Assembly: GCA_037039685.1 (NCBI GenBank)
Contig: JAWNGF010000011.1
Span: 1,426,001-1,490,000, forward strand
Direction of reading: 5' to 3'
Length of the DNA: 64,000 nucleotides
Origin: Ceratobasidium sp. AG-K
Lineage: Eukaryota > Basidiomycota > Agaricomycetes > Cantharellales > Ceratobasidiaceae
Of the stretch, positions 52,522-64,000 are shown in pieces. The notes beneath the pieces are model-generated. The model did no database searches. It saw only the letters and a program-made list of their open reading frames with translations, and had not been told where the DNA came from. The stretch's first letter is position 1; the number at the start of each line of letters is the position of its first letter. A program made the translations under genes and the position numbers.

Positions 52522-53512
52522 GATTTAACTGTACGTTGTCCGATGTTATCCGAGTGCTGCCTCCGTGGATGCCTCCCCCCGCAAAGGTACGTACGTCGTT
52601 AGGTGGTGGGACACTTAATCAACCACAGTATTACAAAAGGGACAAAAGTGCGAAGATTTGAATTGCCATGTAATCATTTTTTCAACTTAATAAGAGAAGG
52701 AGCAACTTGGTTAGGAATGAAAGTGAAGATGGAGGCAGGTGGGGCCCACTTTGAGAGCAATCTTACGCCGTTCGAGAGGTTCGGTTGAGAGGCAGCGATG
52801 AGCACCTATCGTTGTGGATTTGATGAATTGAGTAGGCATGTTCGTTTTCCACTTGTATTGGCTCCCGTAGCCCCTAGTCGCCATGTATGCGCATACAACC
52901 CCCCTTCCCCAATACGGCTTGGCAACCGATAAGTCCGTCTGCATAAATAACATTCAGGAGCATAAAGTTAATGATATTGAAAACCACGAGTATTCAGGTA
53001 TCTGGGTGAAATGGCAGAGCACCCTATAACAATATCTCAATATCATCGTGTGAAACAAGGCGCATCAAATCTGTTATAATTTACAAGAAAGACAGTAGCC
53101 ACGGTAACACATCTGGTCTGATTGAGCAAGATGGCACGAGGGCCGGCGAAGTATCAATGAATAGATCCCGGTTTACACAACGGCACGACGGCTATGTCAC
53201 GAAGAACTTGAAAGCCACCCTGGGAATAGTGCGCCTTGAATTCGTGGTTATCACAGCGACGTAGGTTTGCCCTTTCAGGTGAGAGAAACAGGACTACAAC
53301 TACCGCTTATGGCCGTATTCTAGACTCTAAGATGAACGATCTGGCATTCCGCTGGCTATGTATGGTCACTTTGATTGAGGTTCTTTTCCTGGCGCTTACT
53401 GTAGCAGCGTTTACCCAATGGTGTGTCTTCACTTCCACCATCAACCCTACCACTCTGATGTCAGTTTCACTCAATGAGTAATAGAGGATATATATAAGCG
53501 CAATTCGCTAGG
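52522..53512. other. Spacer between BTB paralogues 2 and 3
   Basis: About 990 bp. One 81-codon ORF (53236-53481) has a hydrophobic segment but no other support. Otherwise nothing recognised. Confidence 0.4.
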
Positions 53513-54848
53513 ATGGACGTACAGTATGGGGATATCGAATCTCCAAGTGGCACCAATTCGCCAACATCTACCTCAATCCACCAACCTCACGCCCAAGACC
53601 CTGCTTTTTACTTCCCGGATGGTAATGTGGTTCTACTCGTTGAGAACACATTATTCAAGGTGAAGCTTCTGACTATTTTATAAGCTTACTCGTGTATTGC
53701 TGATAGTTACAAGGTACACGCATCGGTCCTAGGCCAGGAGGCCATGGTATTCCGAAATCTAGTCAATCCAACCGAGCCAATAAACCAAGATAGCGGCCTG
53801 ATACAAGTTGACGTATCAGGAGGGGTGGGTTTTAGAGTCCCAAATATGAAAGCAGACCACCTGCGGCACTTTCTGTTCACGTTTTATAGTCGGTAAGTTG
53901 TCGTAGCGACATCTCAAGCGTGACGCCTTCTCCACCCAATGCTTATGTTAGCCCAGCCCCACTGATCAGGGATATCGCGCTCTGATGGACAGCACTACCG
54001 ATTTCCACCAAGTTCAAAATCTCAATTTTCTTTGGTATATATACCTCGACGTCGCGGAGGTAGCAAGCCGATTTATGGCGCCAAGCCTTGAAGCATGGGC
54101 ACTCGACCGGCTTCGCAACATTGCCAGGTCTGCGTATGAGGAACTCTCCCGATACTCTCTCCGTATGGAGTATCGACTCAGAGCCCTTTTGTATGCCAAA
54201 AGAATTCGTGACGATGAGCTACTCGCCAATATCCGGAATGCGACACAGCTTCATTTTTCTTGGGTTTCCAAAAGCTCACCGCTTCTACCTATTCTGGCGG
54301 CTAGTGCTCTCGATTCCACCAGAGAGAGGCTTGTTTGGCTATTCAAGTACCCTGGTATTCAGCATATTGATTCATCCCTTTTCGGCTTTGCGTTTTGCAG
54401 TTTACTTGGGCTTGGTCACGAAATATGGATGAACGCTGCCTCGCTGTCTCGGGATGACCGGGTCATGTTCTTGTTTGGACAAGTGCACTTGACGCCGCTT
54501 CCATTTCCAGCTCTTGGTCTGGAATGGCTTGATACCTTGACGATGCAAAACCAAAAAGGAGAAGGTACACCAATTGAATGCTGTTCAGAATGTAACTTCT
54601 ATGTTAATTGGGAAGCGGCTTTTGGCAGCGAATATCGTGAACAGTTACGTGCTACCGCTCCTCCGCTGTGTGGTATATCGCATCTCACAATCCTACCAGT
54701 CAAACGTCTTGAGTTTCACGGCGCCTTAGCAGAAGGGGATTCTCATAGCTGTGAAAACCACTGCCGTACTAGAGCATTGACTTATGTCGATCAATGTATT
54801 CAAGATACATATGCGCGGTTAGCTACTTTTTGTAGGGATGTTGAATGA
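53513..54848 (+). CDS. BTB/POZ domain protein, paralogue 3
   Basis: ATG 53513 (MDVQYGDIESPSG). The BTB core is split as in paralogue 2: DPAFYFPDGNVVLLVENTLFK; then VHASVLGQEAMVFRNL and MKADHLRHFLFTFYS; then PTDQGYRALMDSTTDF after GTAAGT..CCCAG. The body (YLDVAEVASRFMA, ATQLHFSWVS, GLGHEIWMNAASLSRDDRVMFLFGQ) and the C-terminal cysteines (ECCSECNFYVNW, CENHC) match paralogue 2 closely. It also ends ATFCRDVE. All splice phases agree and there is no disruption. Confidence 0.82.
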
Positions 54849-55387
54849 AATCGTTCGTTATGTCGGTCCTATTTTCCCTGGGTAGCTCATTTCGTCACTG
54901 GACACTGCCGAGGCCGTCAACTATCGATGATTGGCTAGCTGCCTTGTAAATGGGGGTCGTTGTTACTGAATTCATTAGCTCTAACTGTTGGTACTATCAC
55001 CATATCTGTCGATAGCGTATCCGGGGTCTCAGGGACAGTGGCTACTGGAGGCTTGGGGTGCCACTGGCTGGGACTACGATATCCCCCCTCCTCTTCCTTC
55101 CTTCAAGACTGGTCTCAGGTTGGCGGAGGTCACATTGCTGTCATAACAGAGTTTTGTTTGAACATATTGGTCCATGACGCGATTTGCCATGATGGCTATG
55201 CTCTCGAGGCTCGCCACAAGATTTCGACCTCGCAATGGCCTAGTGCCCCCAGCAAGCACCAATTCACTGCGACGCCTACACGCTCGTACAATATCGAATC
55301 ACAGTGCACCTCATGAAACAGTACGTTACATTCTCTCAGCTTGAATGTACGTATGTTAAGCTCGCGTTTCAATTGCAGCCACCCGGT
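54849..55387. other. Intergenic stretch
   Basis: About 540 bp. A possible short upstream exon for the next gene ends near 55331 or 55352 (GTACGT/GTATGT, with acceptor TTGCAG at 55379), but this is not certain. Confidence 0.35.
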
Positions 55388-56138
55388 ATGTCTCAGGAGT
55401 CCCAGGAAAGCCAGAACGCGAACGAGACCTGCCGAACGCATTCCGGGGTGGGATCGTACAGCACAAGGGCTCATTTAATTGCATTCTTCTCGAACTATCC
55501 AAGCTTTCAATATGATCCCTCAAAGCCCTACATGGACGAATTTTGGCGCCTGGTTTCAACCATGGGGTTTGGCCGCCGGGGAAAAAGATACAAGTTGGCC
55601 CGCAAAGGCGCCAGAACTGCCATGATCATGCAATTTAAAGATATCTATGGAACACATCACGTTGATTTGGAAGTTTGGAATAAGTTTTTCGAGGTACTTG
55701 GCGTCAAGACGTCCAGAGACTTGGGCAACTGTCACAGGGTACGAAGCTCAATTGCCTCTGATAAGTCTCTCAAACTTACCAACCATGCTCGTCGCATAGG
55801 CTGTGAAGTCCATCCATCTCAACATTTGCGACCTAATCGATAGGCCCGTGACGAACACTGAGATCAAATTGTTTGGGACTCAAAAAGAGCTAAGTGAATA
55901 CACGCTCGAGTCCGAGAAGCTCTTTCCTCAGGTCAGCAAGAAAGAGGACCAAGTCATTGGCCGCCTACGGCGAAGCATTCTCCGTCCTCCTAAACCCACA
56001 GAAACCCCCACCCAGCCAATGTCGGAGCCAACCGCACCTAATATGCCTGGGTAAGTTATCAGGGCCATAGTGCGAACCTGCATTACTGAGATTCTCCTAA
56101 GCTCTGCCGAACAGTCGTTGGCGCACGCCAAGGATTGA
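55388..56138 (+). CDS. Unrecognised protein with a FYP..KPYMDEF-type domain, three exons
   Basis: From ATG 55388 (MSQESQESQNANET) the reading runs to CHR at about 55739. An intron (GTACGA..GCATAG) joins it to AVKSIHLNICDLIDRP. GTAAGT at 56051 to CTAAG at 56101 joins it to a last exon ending LAHAKD (TGA 56136-56138). Blocks AFFSNYPSFQYDPSKPYMDEF, IYGTHHVDLEVWNKFFEVLGV and LFGTQKELSEYTLESEKLFPQ look like a conserved domain that I recall only as uncharacterised in agaricomycete proteins. About 210 residues. No signal peptide or membrane segment. Function unknown. Confidence 0.65.
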
Positions 56139-57663
56139 AAACATGACAAACTCTTGCTTGGGTAGACAACTCGTTACGATTTAGGGTTGAAACCAGTTCT
56201 TTGAATGTAGATGAATAACTGATGAATATATTTTTGTCGCCTTCAATTGCGGCATGTCTCCTCGTCCGTATTTCGGGAAGCTCGAACGGGTTTACGGGGG
56301 GTTGAGCCTTACAGTAGATCACCCGTAGCTTCATCGCTTACACGGATATGTAAGAAAAAAGCACTATTCAATACTTCATCTTATCATCATCAGACTTGAA
56401 CCTTGATATATGCCGGAATGCTTGTTTAGTGCACACAAATGGTACGTCGGCCGATGTACTTTATGCGCCCCCCCAAGCCGCTGGCCAGGAACACACGACC
56501 GCTGATTACCGGTAGTATACGCTTAGAGCCTGAAGGTCACCATGCGATACGACTTCCCGCGAATTACCCTGGTTTAAACGGACGTTGTTTGGAATCCCGC
56601 CGAGCCAAATCCACTCGAGGTAGGCCGTACGGTACCGGCCCGAGTCGCATTCTGGTTAGGTCGTCATATTGTAATCATAACTCTGGATGGCGTAAGTTTA
56701 TACCCCATCTGATGAGCTCTCGCACCCACGTTCGTTCTCCGGCCGTTCATCTACATTTGCTCGCCCCTCCTCCAAATAAAGGAATGTGGGTTAGATGGAT
56801 TGGTTTGGCTTGATGATGTGAGCGTCCATATCAGATTTCACACCTTGTTTTTCCGGCTTGCCCCCGGCAGTCCCCCGGTGCCACCCGTATACATTGCGGT
56901 ATTGGGTGTATGCAAGGTTCTCGAAGACAAACCCATGATAAGATGAATGGATACGAACGGGGATGATCCTTCTGATGTCGATAATCCAGGCCTCTCTTAG
57001 AATTCAATACTTATCCTGGATGCGAGTGGTTCTCACTACCATATATGTTGTACCAAGCGAATTTTTTGTGTGCTCAGTCAAGAAGATGAAAGGCGATTTG
57101 GGAGCTTGGGGTTGACCCTGGGAGACGGGGAGCTGTTATCACATAATCGATTTCAGGGTCCTGAGGATCGCCGTGATCTACCCCAACTGGTGTTCGTTAA
57201 AACCGAACTCGACACTGAGGTCCTCGTGTCTTTTGCCCTCTGTCAACGCACTCCACGCACCTTACACGCACCTGGAGGCAGGTGAACCTAATTTCCCGGC
57301 GTCTACCACAGGCTGATCATTTCGCCCTACCTGGGCTATCCGTTTGCTAGGCGTGGTAGATCATCGCTAGAGATCTTGCCGGATTTGACTCACGTTGCTC
57401 GTAGGAGGTGGCGTTAGGCATATTCATTTGCTCGACAGTAAGTCGAAGCCACTGCCCCCTATCCAAATGAGATTACTGGTTTCGATTACATATCGTCATC
57501 GGCTGCGTTGGGTGCTAACCTGTTGTCATTTGATATCCTTCCCTTTGCCCAGGAGTATTGTTGTTATCCTGCTGAAGGTTTGTAAATGTGCATATCCTTA
57601 TGTGTCTATCAGGGCTCAATTGTAGTATTTATCCCTGTTATCTAGTGACTACACGCGGATTCG
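56139..57663. other. Gene-free 1.5-kb stretch
   Basis: Several ORFs of 60-125 codons without codon bias, splice support or recognisable motifs. It includes the promoter region of the glycogenin gene. Confidence 0.4.
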
Positions 57664-60600
57664 ATGGCTTCACCAGCAACACCGCGGACCGCGGCCGACC
57701 ATGCGTTTGTAACGCTCATCACATCGGATTCTTACCTTCCCGGAGCGCTTGCTCAGTCTGCAGCTCTCAATGACCTCCATCCTACCAGGCGCGGCGGTAA
57801 ATCGAATTTCGCTCCTCAATCTCGCAGACACTCACACCTTGCATAGGTCCATTTCCCGAGTCTACCAACCTCGAAAAGGAAGACGACCCGGTTCCTTTTA
57901 CTACCGTTTGTCTGGTCACCCCAGAGACAGTTTCAGTGGGAACTATCAAGGAACTCCGCCGAACGTTCGACTTGGTTATCGGAGTGGAGGTGATTGAAGG
58001 AGATAGGAATTCGGAAGAGATCAAACTCTTAGGTGCGCGAGTGTACGCTATTCAGTCTAACTTTATTTCTGTATTGATCGCTCTGCGAACCTTCTTGGTT
58101 CTTCTGTTCATTCTTGGATTTTATGGGGTTCTGGATTATTTAGGTCGGCCCGACCTTCATCAAACATTCACGAAACTCCATATACTTCGGCTTGCTCAAT
58201 TCGCATCCCTCGTGTTCCTGGATGCCGACGTCCTTCCATTGCGACCGCTGTCACACTTGCTTAATCAGGTATCCTCTTGGCCGGACGAATATTTTGAAAA
58301 CAATGACGGCGACCAGGCCGCCACCGCTCCAGGAACCGCTTCTGGATCTATTCCTTTCTTGACTGCCTCGGCTATATTGACCCGGAATCCTCATCGACTC
58401 AAAAATCCTGCTTATCCTTGCCCGGTCAGTGCAGCACCCGACAGTGGGTGGCCCGACATTTTCAACTCGGGCGTGATTGTCCTGGCGCCCCCCGGAGAAC
58501 GCGGTTTTAAGGAAGCGATGGGCCTGCGCAGCTGGGATGGAGGAGATCAAGGTACCCTTAACGAGTGGACCGGTAGCCAAGGAGCACAAACTTCTGGACG
58601 TCCCGGATGGAATCGGCTTAGCTTCAAGTATAACGTCACGCCGACCGCCGCTTACACGTATGCATATTTATATCCTCAAATTGAAATGCGCTTATCCAAT
58701 GCTTTAGATACGCTCCTGCTTATGCCAAGTTTGGGTCCGGCATACATGCGGTGCATTTCATCGGAGGCTCGAAGCCATGGAGCAGCTTGTCATTCCGTCC
58801 TCCTTTCATCTCCAGCAGCGGTCGTCAAGTGGATAAATACGACATCAGTGCTTATAGCCTGACGGCTCAGGACTCGACCCCCCTGTCTAGGGAGACCGCA
58901 TATGCGTATCATGTTTTGGTCGACCGCTGGTATGCTGTTTATGACGCGCATTTCCGCGTCGTAACGGATGCAGACGGAACTCCCAAGAGCGAATTCGAAG
59001 TTCGCAAGTACCAGAGCGCTTGGGAGAGCGGCAAGAGCGGCCCGGAGTTCACGGCGTACGATGGTGGCGCCGATTCGGGTCTTGCCGCCCCTGACCAACA
59101 AAACCAATTCCCTCACGTTATTCCTCCTCACACCTATCATGTCTCAACCTATTCCAACTCTGCTGCGCAACCGTCGCAAGTCACGCAACCTGCTTCGCTC
59201 GAGGAGCTACGCAAGCTTGCGCTCCATGGCGCCGGACGTGCGGACGTCGCTCGCGCCGGCGAGGGAGCATATATCAGTCTTCCTCTGGGTGGACGGTTCA
59301 GCTTGATGCGTCCTCCGCCCCCAGAGCCTGCTCCGGCGCCAGTCGAAGTTCATCATTACCAAGAGCCTGCACCTGCACCCCAGCAACATCACCACGAACA
59401 CCATGAGCACTATCGCTCATCCTCGCCGCCAATTATTGCATGGAATCCTGCCCACGAGCCTCCTCCCACACACTTGCCAGCCTATACCGATAGTCACCCT
59501 TCAAACGCTTGGTACGAGAATCAGTGGGATATACCCCATACCAAGGGTTATCAACATGGACACCACCATCCCCAAGCCCCGGAACAATTCTTCCAGGCCC
59601 CAGAGCCTGAACGATATATCCCCAAGGAGCTCATTGACGGAGGGCAGTATTCTTCCTTTGCTAGCACCGGATTCCAGCCCGATCGCACTCAGGTCAAGAG
59701 CGTGTTCCCTTGGGAGCAGACGGGCGATCGACCTGCCCCCACGCGAGCGTTCCCAGCGAATAACCGGCCACACCCGCCGCCCCAGCCTCAAGTACAGGCG
59801 GTGGAGCCTTCTCCGCCTCCGAGACCAGAATCTCCTCCACGCGCACTTGGTACTACCTATTACAATGCATGGGACGATATACCCAGCATTCAACGGTATG
59901 CTGCCCGTCTCACAGGCGCCAAGCTTCCACCGCCGAGCGAGCCCGCTGCGCCGGCTGCTGCCCCTGCTCAGCAACCTCAGCCTCAGAAAGAATGGTCGTG
60001 GGAGCGGGAGCGAGGAGATAGTGGTGATGCATCGAGCCGAGATGGCGATGATGAAGACGACGAGGGATACTCTGAAGGTGAAGGTACTCCAAAAGCCAGC
60101 GAGACGAATGTTCTCGGAAGCAACGGTACCTCGAAGCCTAAGCCCAAATCTCGCACTACCACACGTCGTACAGAAGCCGCGGCAGGAGATGGTAAGTATC
60201 ATGGACTATCATCAAATGCATGCATTGACGAGAGGGTTCCGGACGCTCCGCTCGCAGTACCAACCGAGACCATTGGATCAGCCGAGGCTGACCAGATGAC
60301 CAGCTCCCAGCTGAAAGGGTTCGAGCAATACTTGTCTGAGAAACAAAACACTCAAGGTGAGCTGGATGGTCAAAGACCTGCGAACGGTTTATCATGCGTG
60401 GCGCTGGGGCTAGAGGATTAATCCCGGGAGTCAGAGGACGAGCCCCAGTCTTCAAATGCTTAGGCCTCTGTCTGTTAGGCTCGTGGTCGCTGGGGATGAT
60501 GGAGGGTTATCGTTAGCATTACTAGACGGTTATATGAAACGTTCCACTTCCCTTGCTATCCCTTGTCAACCACCGCTCTTTCTGAACGGCGTCTACTGTT

Positions 60601-60870
60601 GACTCTGCGGGCGTCCGATTTCATGTGAAATACCTCATCCAAAAGCTAGTTTACTAACGACCCATCCTCTACTTCATCCCAGGCTCTCCGCCGCCCTACG
60701 AGCTCGACCAGAGTGGAGGTGCAGCTCCAGCGCGTACCTTTGACGATGCTCGCAGTGTTGATGCCTTCAAGCGTGACTCGCATGAAGTGTTGTCTAGATT
60801 CCTGAAGATGGGTACATGGGGAGGCGCTTCTTCTCAAGATGCCCCTCAAGATGCCCCTCAAGATGCCTAA
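57664..60870 (+). CDS. Glycogenin (GT8 self-glucosylating primer of glycogen synthesis)
   Basis: Glycogenin primes glycogen by glucosylating itself from UDP-glucose. Exon 1 (ATG 57664) reads AFVTLITSDSYLPGALAQSAAL. Introns follow at 57797 (GTAAAT..GCATAG) and 58033 (GTGCGC..TTTAG). GT8 hallmarks: the DxD in SLVFLDADVLPL, and NSGVIVLAPP, DQGTLNEW and FIGGSKPW. The C-terminal half is long, disordered and Pro/His-rich. It has the glycogen-synthase-binding type motif SVFPWE followed by PTRAFP. The last exon (about 60682-60870) ends with SHEVLSRFLKMGTW and a triple Gln-Asp-Ala-Pro-like repeat. Exon structure between 60193 and 60681 is uncertain. Confidence 0.85.
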
Positions 60871-61429
60871 GACGTGGGTGATAGAAAGACAGAATTATGG
60901 CTGGACCTTTGAGACCGTGTTGTGATCTTCCGTCCTTGATCGTTTGAGTTTTGTGTTTCTTTGCGTGTACCAACCTATCCCCCTTCAATCGTTACAATGT
61001 ATGCGTTTCATCAAGTCCGTACTCGTGATTGTTTGTTACCCGTTCCTCAGCTTTGACTGTGCGTTCACGCGGCCCTCACCGGCTCTTTTGTGTACCTTTT
61101 GCTTCTTCTTCCAATATTATTTCTACGCGCTTTCGAGAAATTATTTGCCCAGTCAGTTTGGTTCGGGTGTTGTGTGAATACTCAGACATTTTTTTCAGGA
61201 TAAGAATGTCAGCTGAATCGTGGGTTGTATCTATTTCGGGACCAGGCTAAATGTAAATACATGCAATGAAAGCTACAGGAATAACAACAACAGAGCGATT
61301 GATACAAAATCGGAAAGTAAGGAGTGGGAGGCTTAGAGTGAATCATATATCAGAAAGATAGCGAGCGACGAACTAAAAGAGGCCTGGGAAAACAACAAGA
61401 CGGGACAAAACGATAGCGAGGTCCGCAGC
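60871..61429. other. Convergent intergenic stretch
   Basis: About 560 bp between the glycogenin stop and the stop of the next minus-strand gene; T- and A-rich, with no gene seen. Confidence 0.4.
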
Positions 61430-63226
61430 TTAGTTACTGAAAAAGGGGCTGACAGACAACCACTCCTTGAGCTCCTCGGTAGATAGACGTTTCTCGCCCT
61501 TGCACCAAGTCTGTTCGCCTGGACGAGCGGAGTCCTCCATTAGCTGATGATCAATTGCCGTGTGGGACCATTGGGTCAATAGGAACTGAGGTGTGCTCGA
61601 CTGTAAGGGCGTGGTTGGATGGGCACCCTCCAAGTCAAAGCATGGGACGCGCACTATGAGTGGCTTGAGTTCCTGGTATCGGTGCCAGGCCATATGCCTG
61701 AGAATTTCCGCCTCATGTCTCCCGAAAAAGCCCTTGTAGCCACGCTTGCCATTGGTGCACTTCCTCAACCATTCAGACGGGTGGCCTTGAATGATTTTAG
61801 TCCAGCATCCCTCGCCGCTGTGCGGGTTAATGTAGGTGCATATATGGTTTCGATACTCTTGAGGCGGCGTGATCGTTGGGTTACCCAGATGCGGCAAGGA
61901 CGGCGGTTGCATTAAAAACGCAGTATTCAGCTGCTGCTCGATTACGGTCTCCCAATTGACGGGGAATAGCATGCGTGTATCTGATTCCCCAGAAGACTCG
62001 GAGCCAGGGGACGGTACGTGCTTATACCTTTGCGGAGCGATAGATGGACCCGAGGTAATTGGGCTTGGCGTTGAGTTTCCTGAGCCCGTGCCGGTCTTGA
62101 CCTGGGGTAGACGAAGAGCGTGGCGTTGATAGGGTACCGACTTGTTTGGCTTTTTGCGGGAAGTACGTGTGACACTCGAAGTGCGAGGCAGATTTGGTTG
62201 AGGAGCGGGGACTATGACAGGAGGTTCCGGGTTCTGGAGCACGTCTACTTGGTCCACCCCGCTCGGAGCCGGGTCGCATTGATTCTGGAGGAGCTCGAGC
62301 GGGCCGGATGGTTTCAACTTCATGATCTGCGCGAACGCTGAAGCAATACCCTGAGCATAAAACGCCACGACCGAGATACGCAACTTACAGTCTTTCTCAA
62401 GAGACAAGTCCGCCAAGGGGAGCCCGGGCATGGGCTTGGAATTAGCTAGATTCCAGGATACTCAGACATAGCCTTGGATCAATAAAGTAGTTATACTTAC
62501 CGAGCACAGCTGGTCCATATTCCTGTGGAAGGGGTGCTAAAATCAAGTCCACGACGAGGTCTGATTCTGCGCTGCTCAGCCAACGGAAGTTTGATATCGC
62601 AATGAAACATGCCATTATTGGGAGAAATGTAATCGGCTTCTGCCACTGGCACGAAGGCTACAGAGTGATTAGTACAATCAGCCTACGTCTGCCCGGATGA
62701 AGCATACCACTGAGATAAGCTGCCGTTTCAGGCGTTAGCTCTTGTAGCTGGAAGTCAGAATTCATCGAAGCTAATCGCGACCGGCATGAGCATGCGAAAT
62801 ATCAAGAGAAACATAGGAACATCTACCGAGTTGAAGGTCGTATCCGGCGTCCTGGGGTAGGGCCACGTTCAGGGGCATATTCTGGGGAGCTGTAATCAAC
62901 TGTTAGCATTGAACTATGAATCGACCGATGTTCTTACCTTGGGGTATCCAATTATAGTACGCATGATTGGCAGGGGCGTGAGGCCATCCCAAGCCTGGCG
63001 GAAGGCGCTGGGCATATTGAGCTGGAGCCTGCCCGGCGTCATAGAGTGGGACTAGAGGCATCATTGTCTGACCGCCGAGAAAGGGAAAGCCGTCGGCAGG
63101 TAAAGGGGTATCGGCCGGCGTAATTGTAGAGAGCGCGTGTACCGTATGGTCGATGGGAGAGCTCAGCGGATACCCTTGCCAGTTGAGCTCCAGGCTACCG
63201 GCAATCGAGGTATTTTCGTAAGGCAT
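61430..63226 (-). CDS. Unrecognised protein with a C-terminal Cys/His block, multi-exon
   Basis: Start MPYENTSIAGSLELNWQG (63226). The first exon ends at about 62937 (WIPQ). Further short exons follow through GTAAGA..TACAG (APQNMPLNVALPQDAGY) and GTAGAT..ATTAG (ASMNSDFQLQELTPETAAYLS), then others to the long last exon ending VSPFFSN (TAA 61430). The N-terminus is Pro-rich. The middle is basic and Ser-rich (RTSSVTRTSRKKPNKSVPYQRH). The last 200 residues contain HICTYINPHSGEGCW.., CTNGKRGYKGFFGRHEAEILRHMAWH, a possible zinc-binding C..C..C..H..H set. It may be a nuclear regulator; the family is not recognised. Confidence 0.6.
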
Positions 63227-64000
63227 GTTGGAGGATAATGCGAAGGAGATGAACCAGTGGGGTATATATGAAGCGAACCGAGGAGCACTCTACCAGAGAG
63301 CGATGAGAGAAGAGATAGAGAAAGCGTTGGACACAAGCCCAAAGTACGGCGGGATCTTATTAGATTCGGTCAAAATCAAGATTGGTCCAAAATAGTGTCT
63401 TGCATTGTTGCCCAACGACCCACATGTGTCCGGACGATAATAGGTGCATTATGCTAATGCGATGAAAGCCTCCCATAAGAAACCGAGAAGATCTACATGA
63501 AGATCGGTTGCGCAAGATGCCGAGCCATCTAAGCAGGCACCTAGGAAATGACGCGCCACCCGCCAGGAGCACCGGCGCTTGTTTCAGCAACAATGAGGCA
63601 GAACAAGGTTTTCGTTGGGCCATGTAATTATGACGACTCTTCCTGACAGGCCCTCGGTGGCGTTTCAGACGAGGGTGTCGTCCTCAGGCTGTATGCATGC
63701 CCGAATGTTCCAACACAATCTCCCTTTACTATCATAACCCAATACTATTCACTGGAAACCAATTCTCCGCACATAGAGACCCATTACTAGCCCCTGATCA
63801 AGCGGCCAGCACATGTGCAGCGACTCTGCTCACACGTACCGCCGTTAGAGCCAAACATGTGTGTGTCCCATTTACTAGATGGGATTCCAAGCTAATCGGG
63901 CTCTCCGATTTTGTCCCTCAGGGATTCTTCGGATCGCTTCGCGTAAGCCCGCCAGAATAGTACAAGGGCGCGGGACCAAAACCGCCTCCGAAGCTGGTTC
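63227..64000. other. Intergenic stretch to the window end
   Basis: About 770 bp, containing the promoter of the preceding minus-strand gene. ORFs are short and unconvincing. Confidence 0.4.

Noticed and set aside
53236..53481. 81-codon ORF with one hydrophobic segment between BTB genes
   Set aside because: No upstream or downstream exon, no homology I recognise, and the segment length is within chance.
53488..53498. TATATATAAG as a TATA box for BTB paralogue 3
   Set aside because: It is only about 15 nt from the start codon, so the RNA start would fall after the ATG.
56439..56813. 124-codon plus-strand ORF
   Set aside because: Codon use and composition look random; no splice partners or motif.

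Overview
The window looks like nuclear DNA of a filamentous basidiomycete (Agaricomycetes). Genes are rich in short introns of about 42-61 bp with GT..AG ends. PacC, Kog1/Raptor, CSN2, LSG1 and glycogenin are all fungal in type. NACHT-WD40, CHAT, BTB and F-box genes are typical of expanded families in Rhizoctonia-like species. The species (Rhizoctonia solani or a close relative) is my inference from protein character, not from a database search.

The left 14.6 kb is a nest of retroelements. A plus-strand Tad/I-like LINE (2572-14595, ending in an 18-A tail) is the host. A complete Ty3/Gypsy chromovirus (3116-10349, minus strand, two 473-bp LTRs) sits inside a zinc knuckle of LINE ORF1. A second, diverged copy of the same gypsy family (1-2571, cut by the window edge) abuts the left end of the LINE. 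Both gypsy copies keep a 12-nt match between the inferred RNA 5' end and the primer-binding site (Tf1/sushi-type self-priming) and a GGGAAAA -1 frameshift heptamer between gag and pol. The complete copy also has an unrecognised third ORF after pol. It is young by LTR comparison but carries stops and altered catalytic residues.

From 15 to 45 kb lies ordinary gene-dense DNA. It holds a CHAT (caspase-like) protein, an F-box protein with a 14-nt microexon, and CSN2 and Raptor sharing an 83-bp divergent promoter. After a 2.2-kb gene-poor gap come a secreted protein of unknown function, a large NACHT-WD40 NLR with 21 WD units, and the pH regulator PacC. They are followed by a degenerate RNase III-like/dsRBD protein, the ribosome-biogenesis GTPase LSG1, and an 84-residue C2H2 protein divergent from LSG1.

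At 45961-49226 is a complete pogo/Fot1-type DNA transposon with matching terminal inverted repeats, a TA duplication and one stop in its transposase. To its right are three tandem BTB/POZ paralogues, a conserved-looking small gene of unknown function, glycogenin, and a multi-exon gene of unknown function with a Cys/His-rich block. No tRNA, rRNA or CRISPR was found. Exon borders given here were worked out by eye from splice signals and reading phase.
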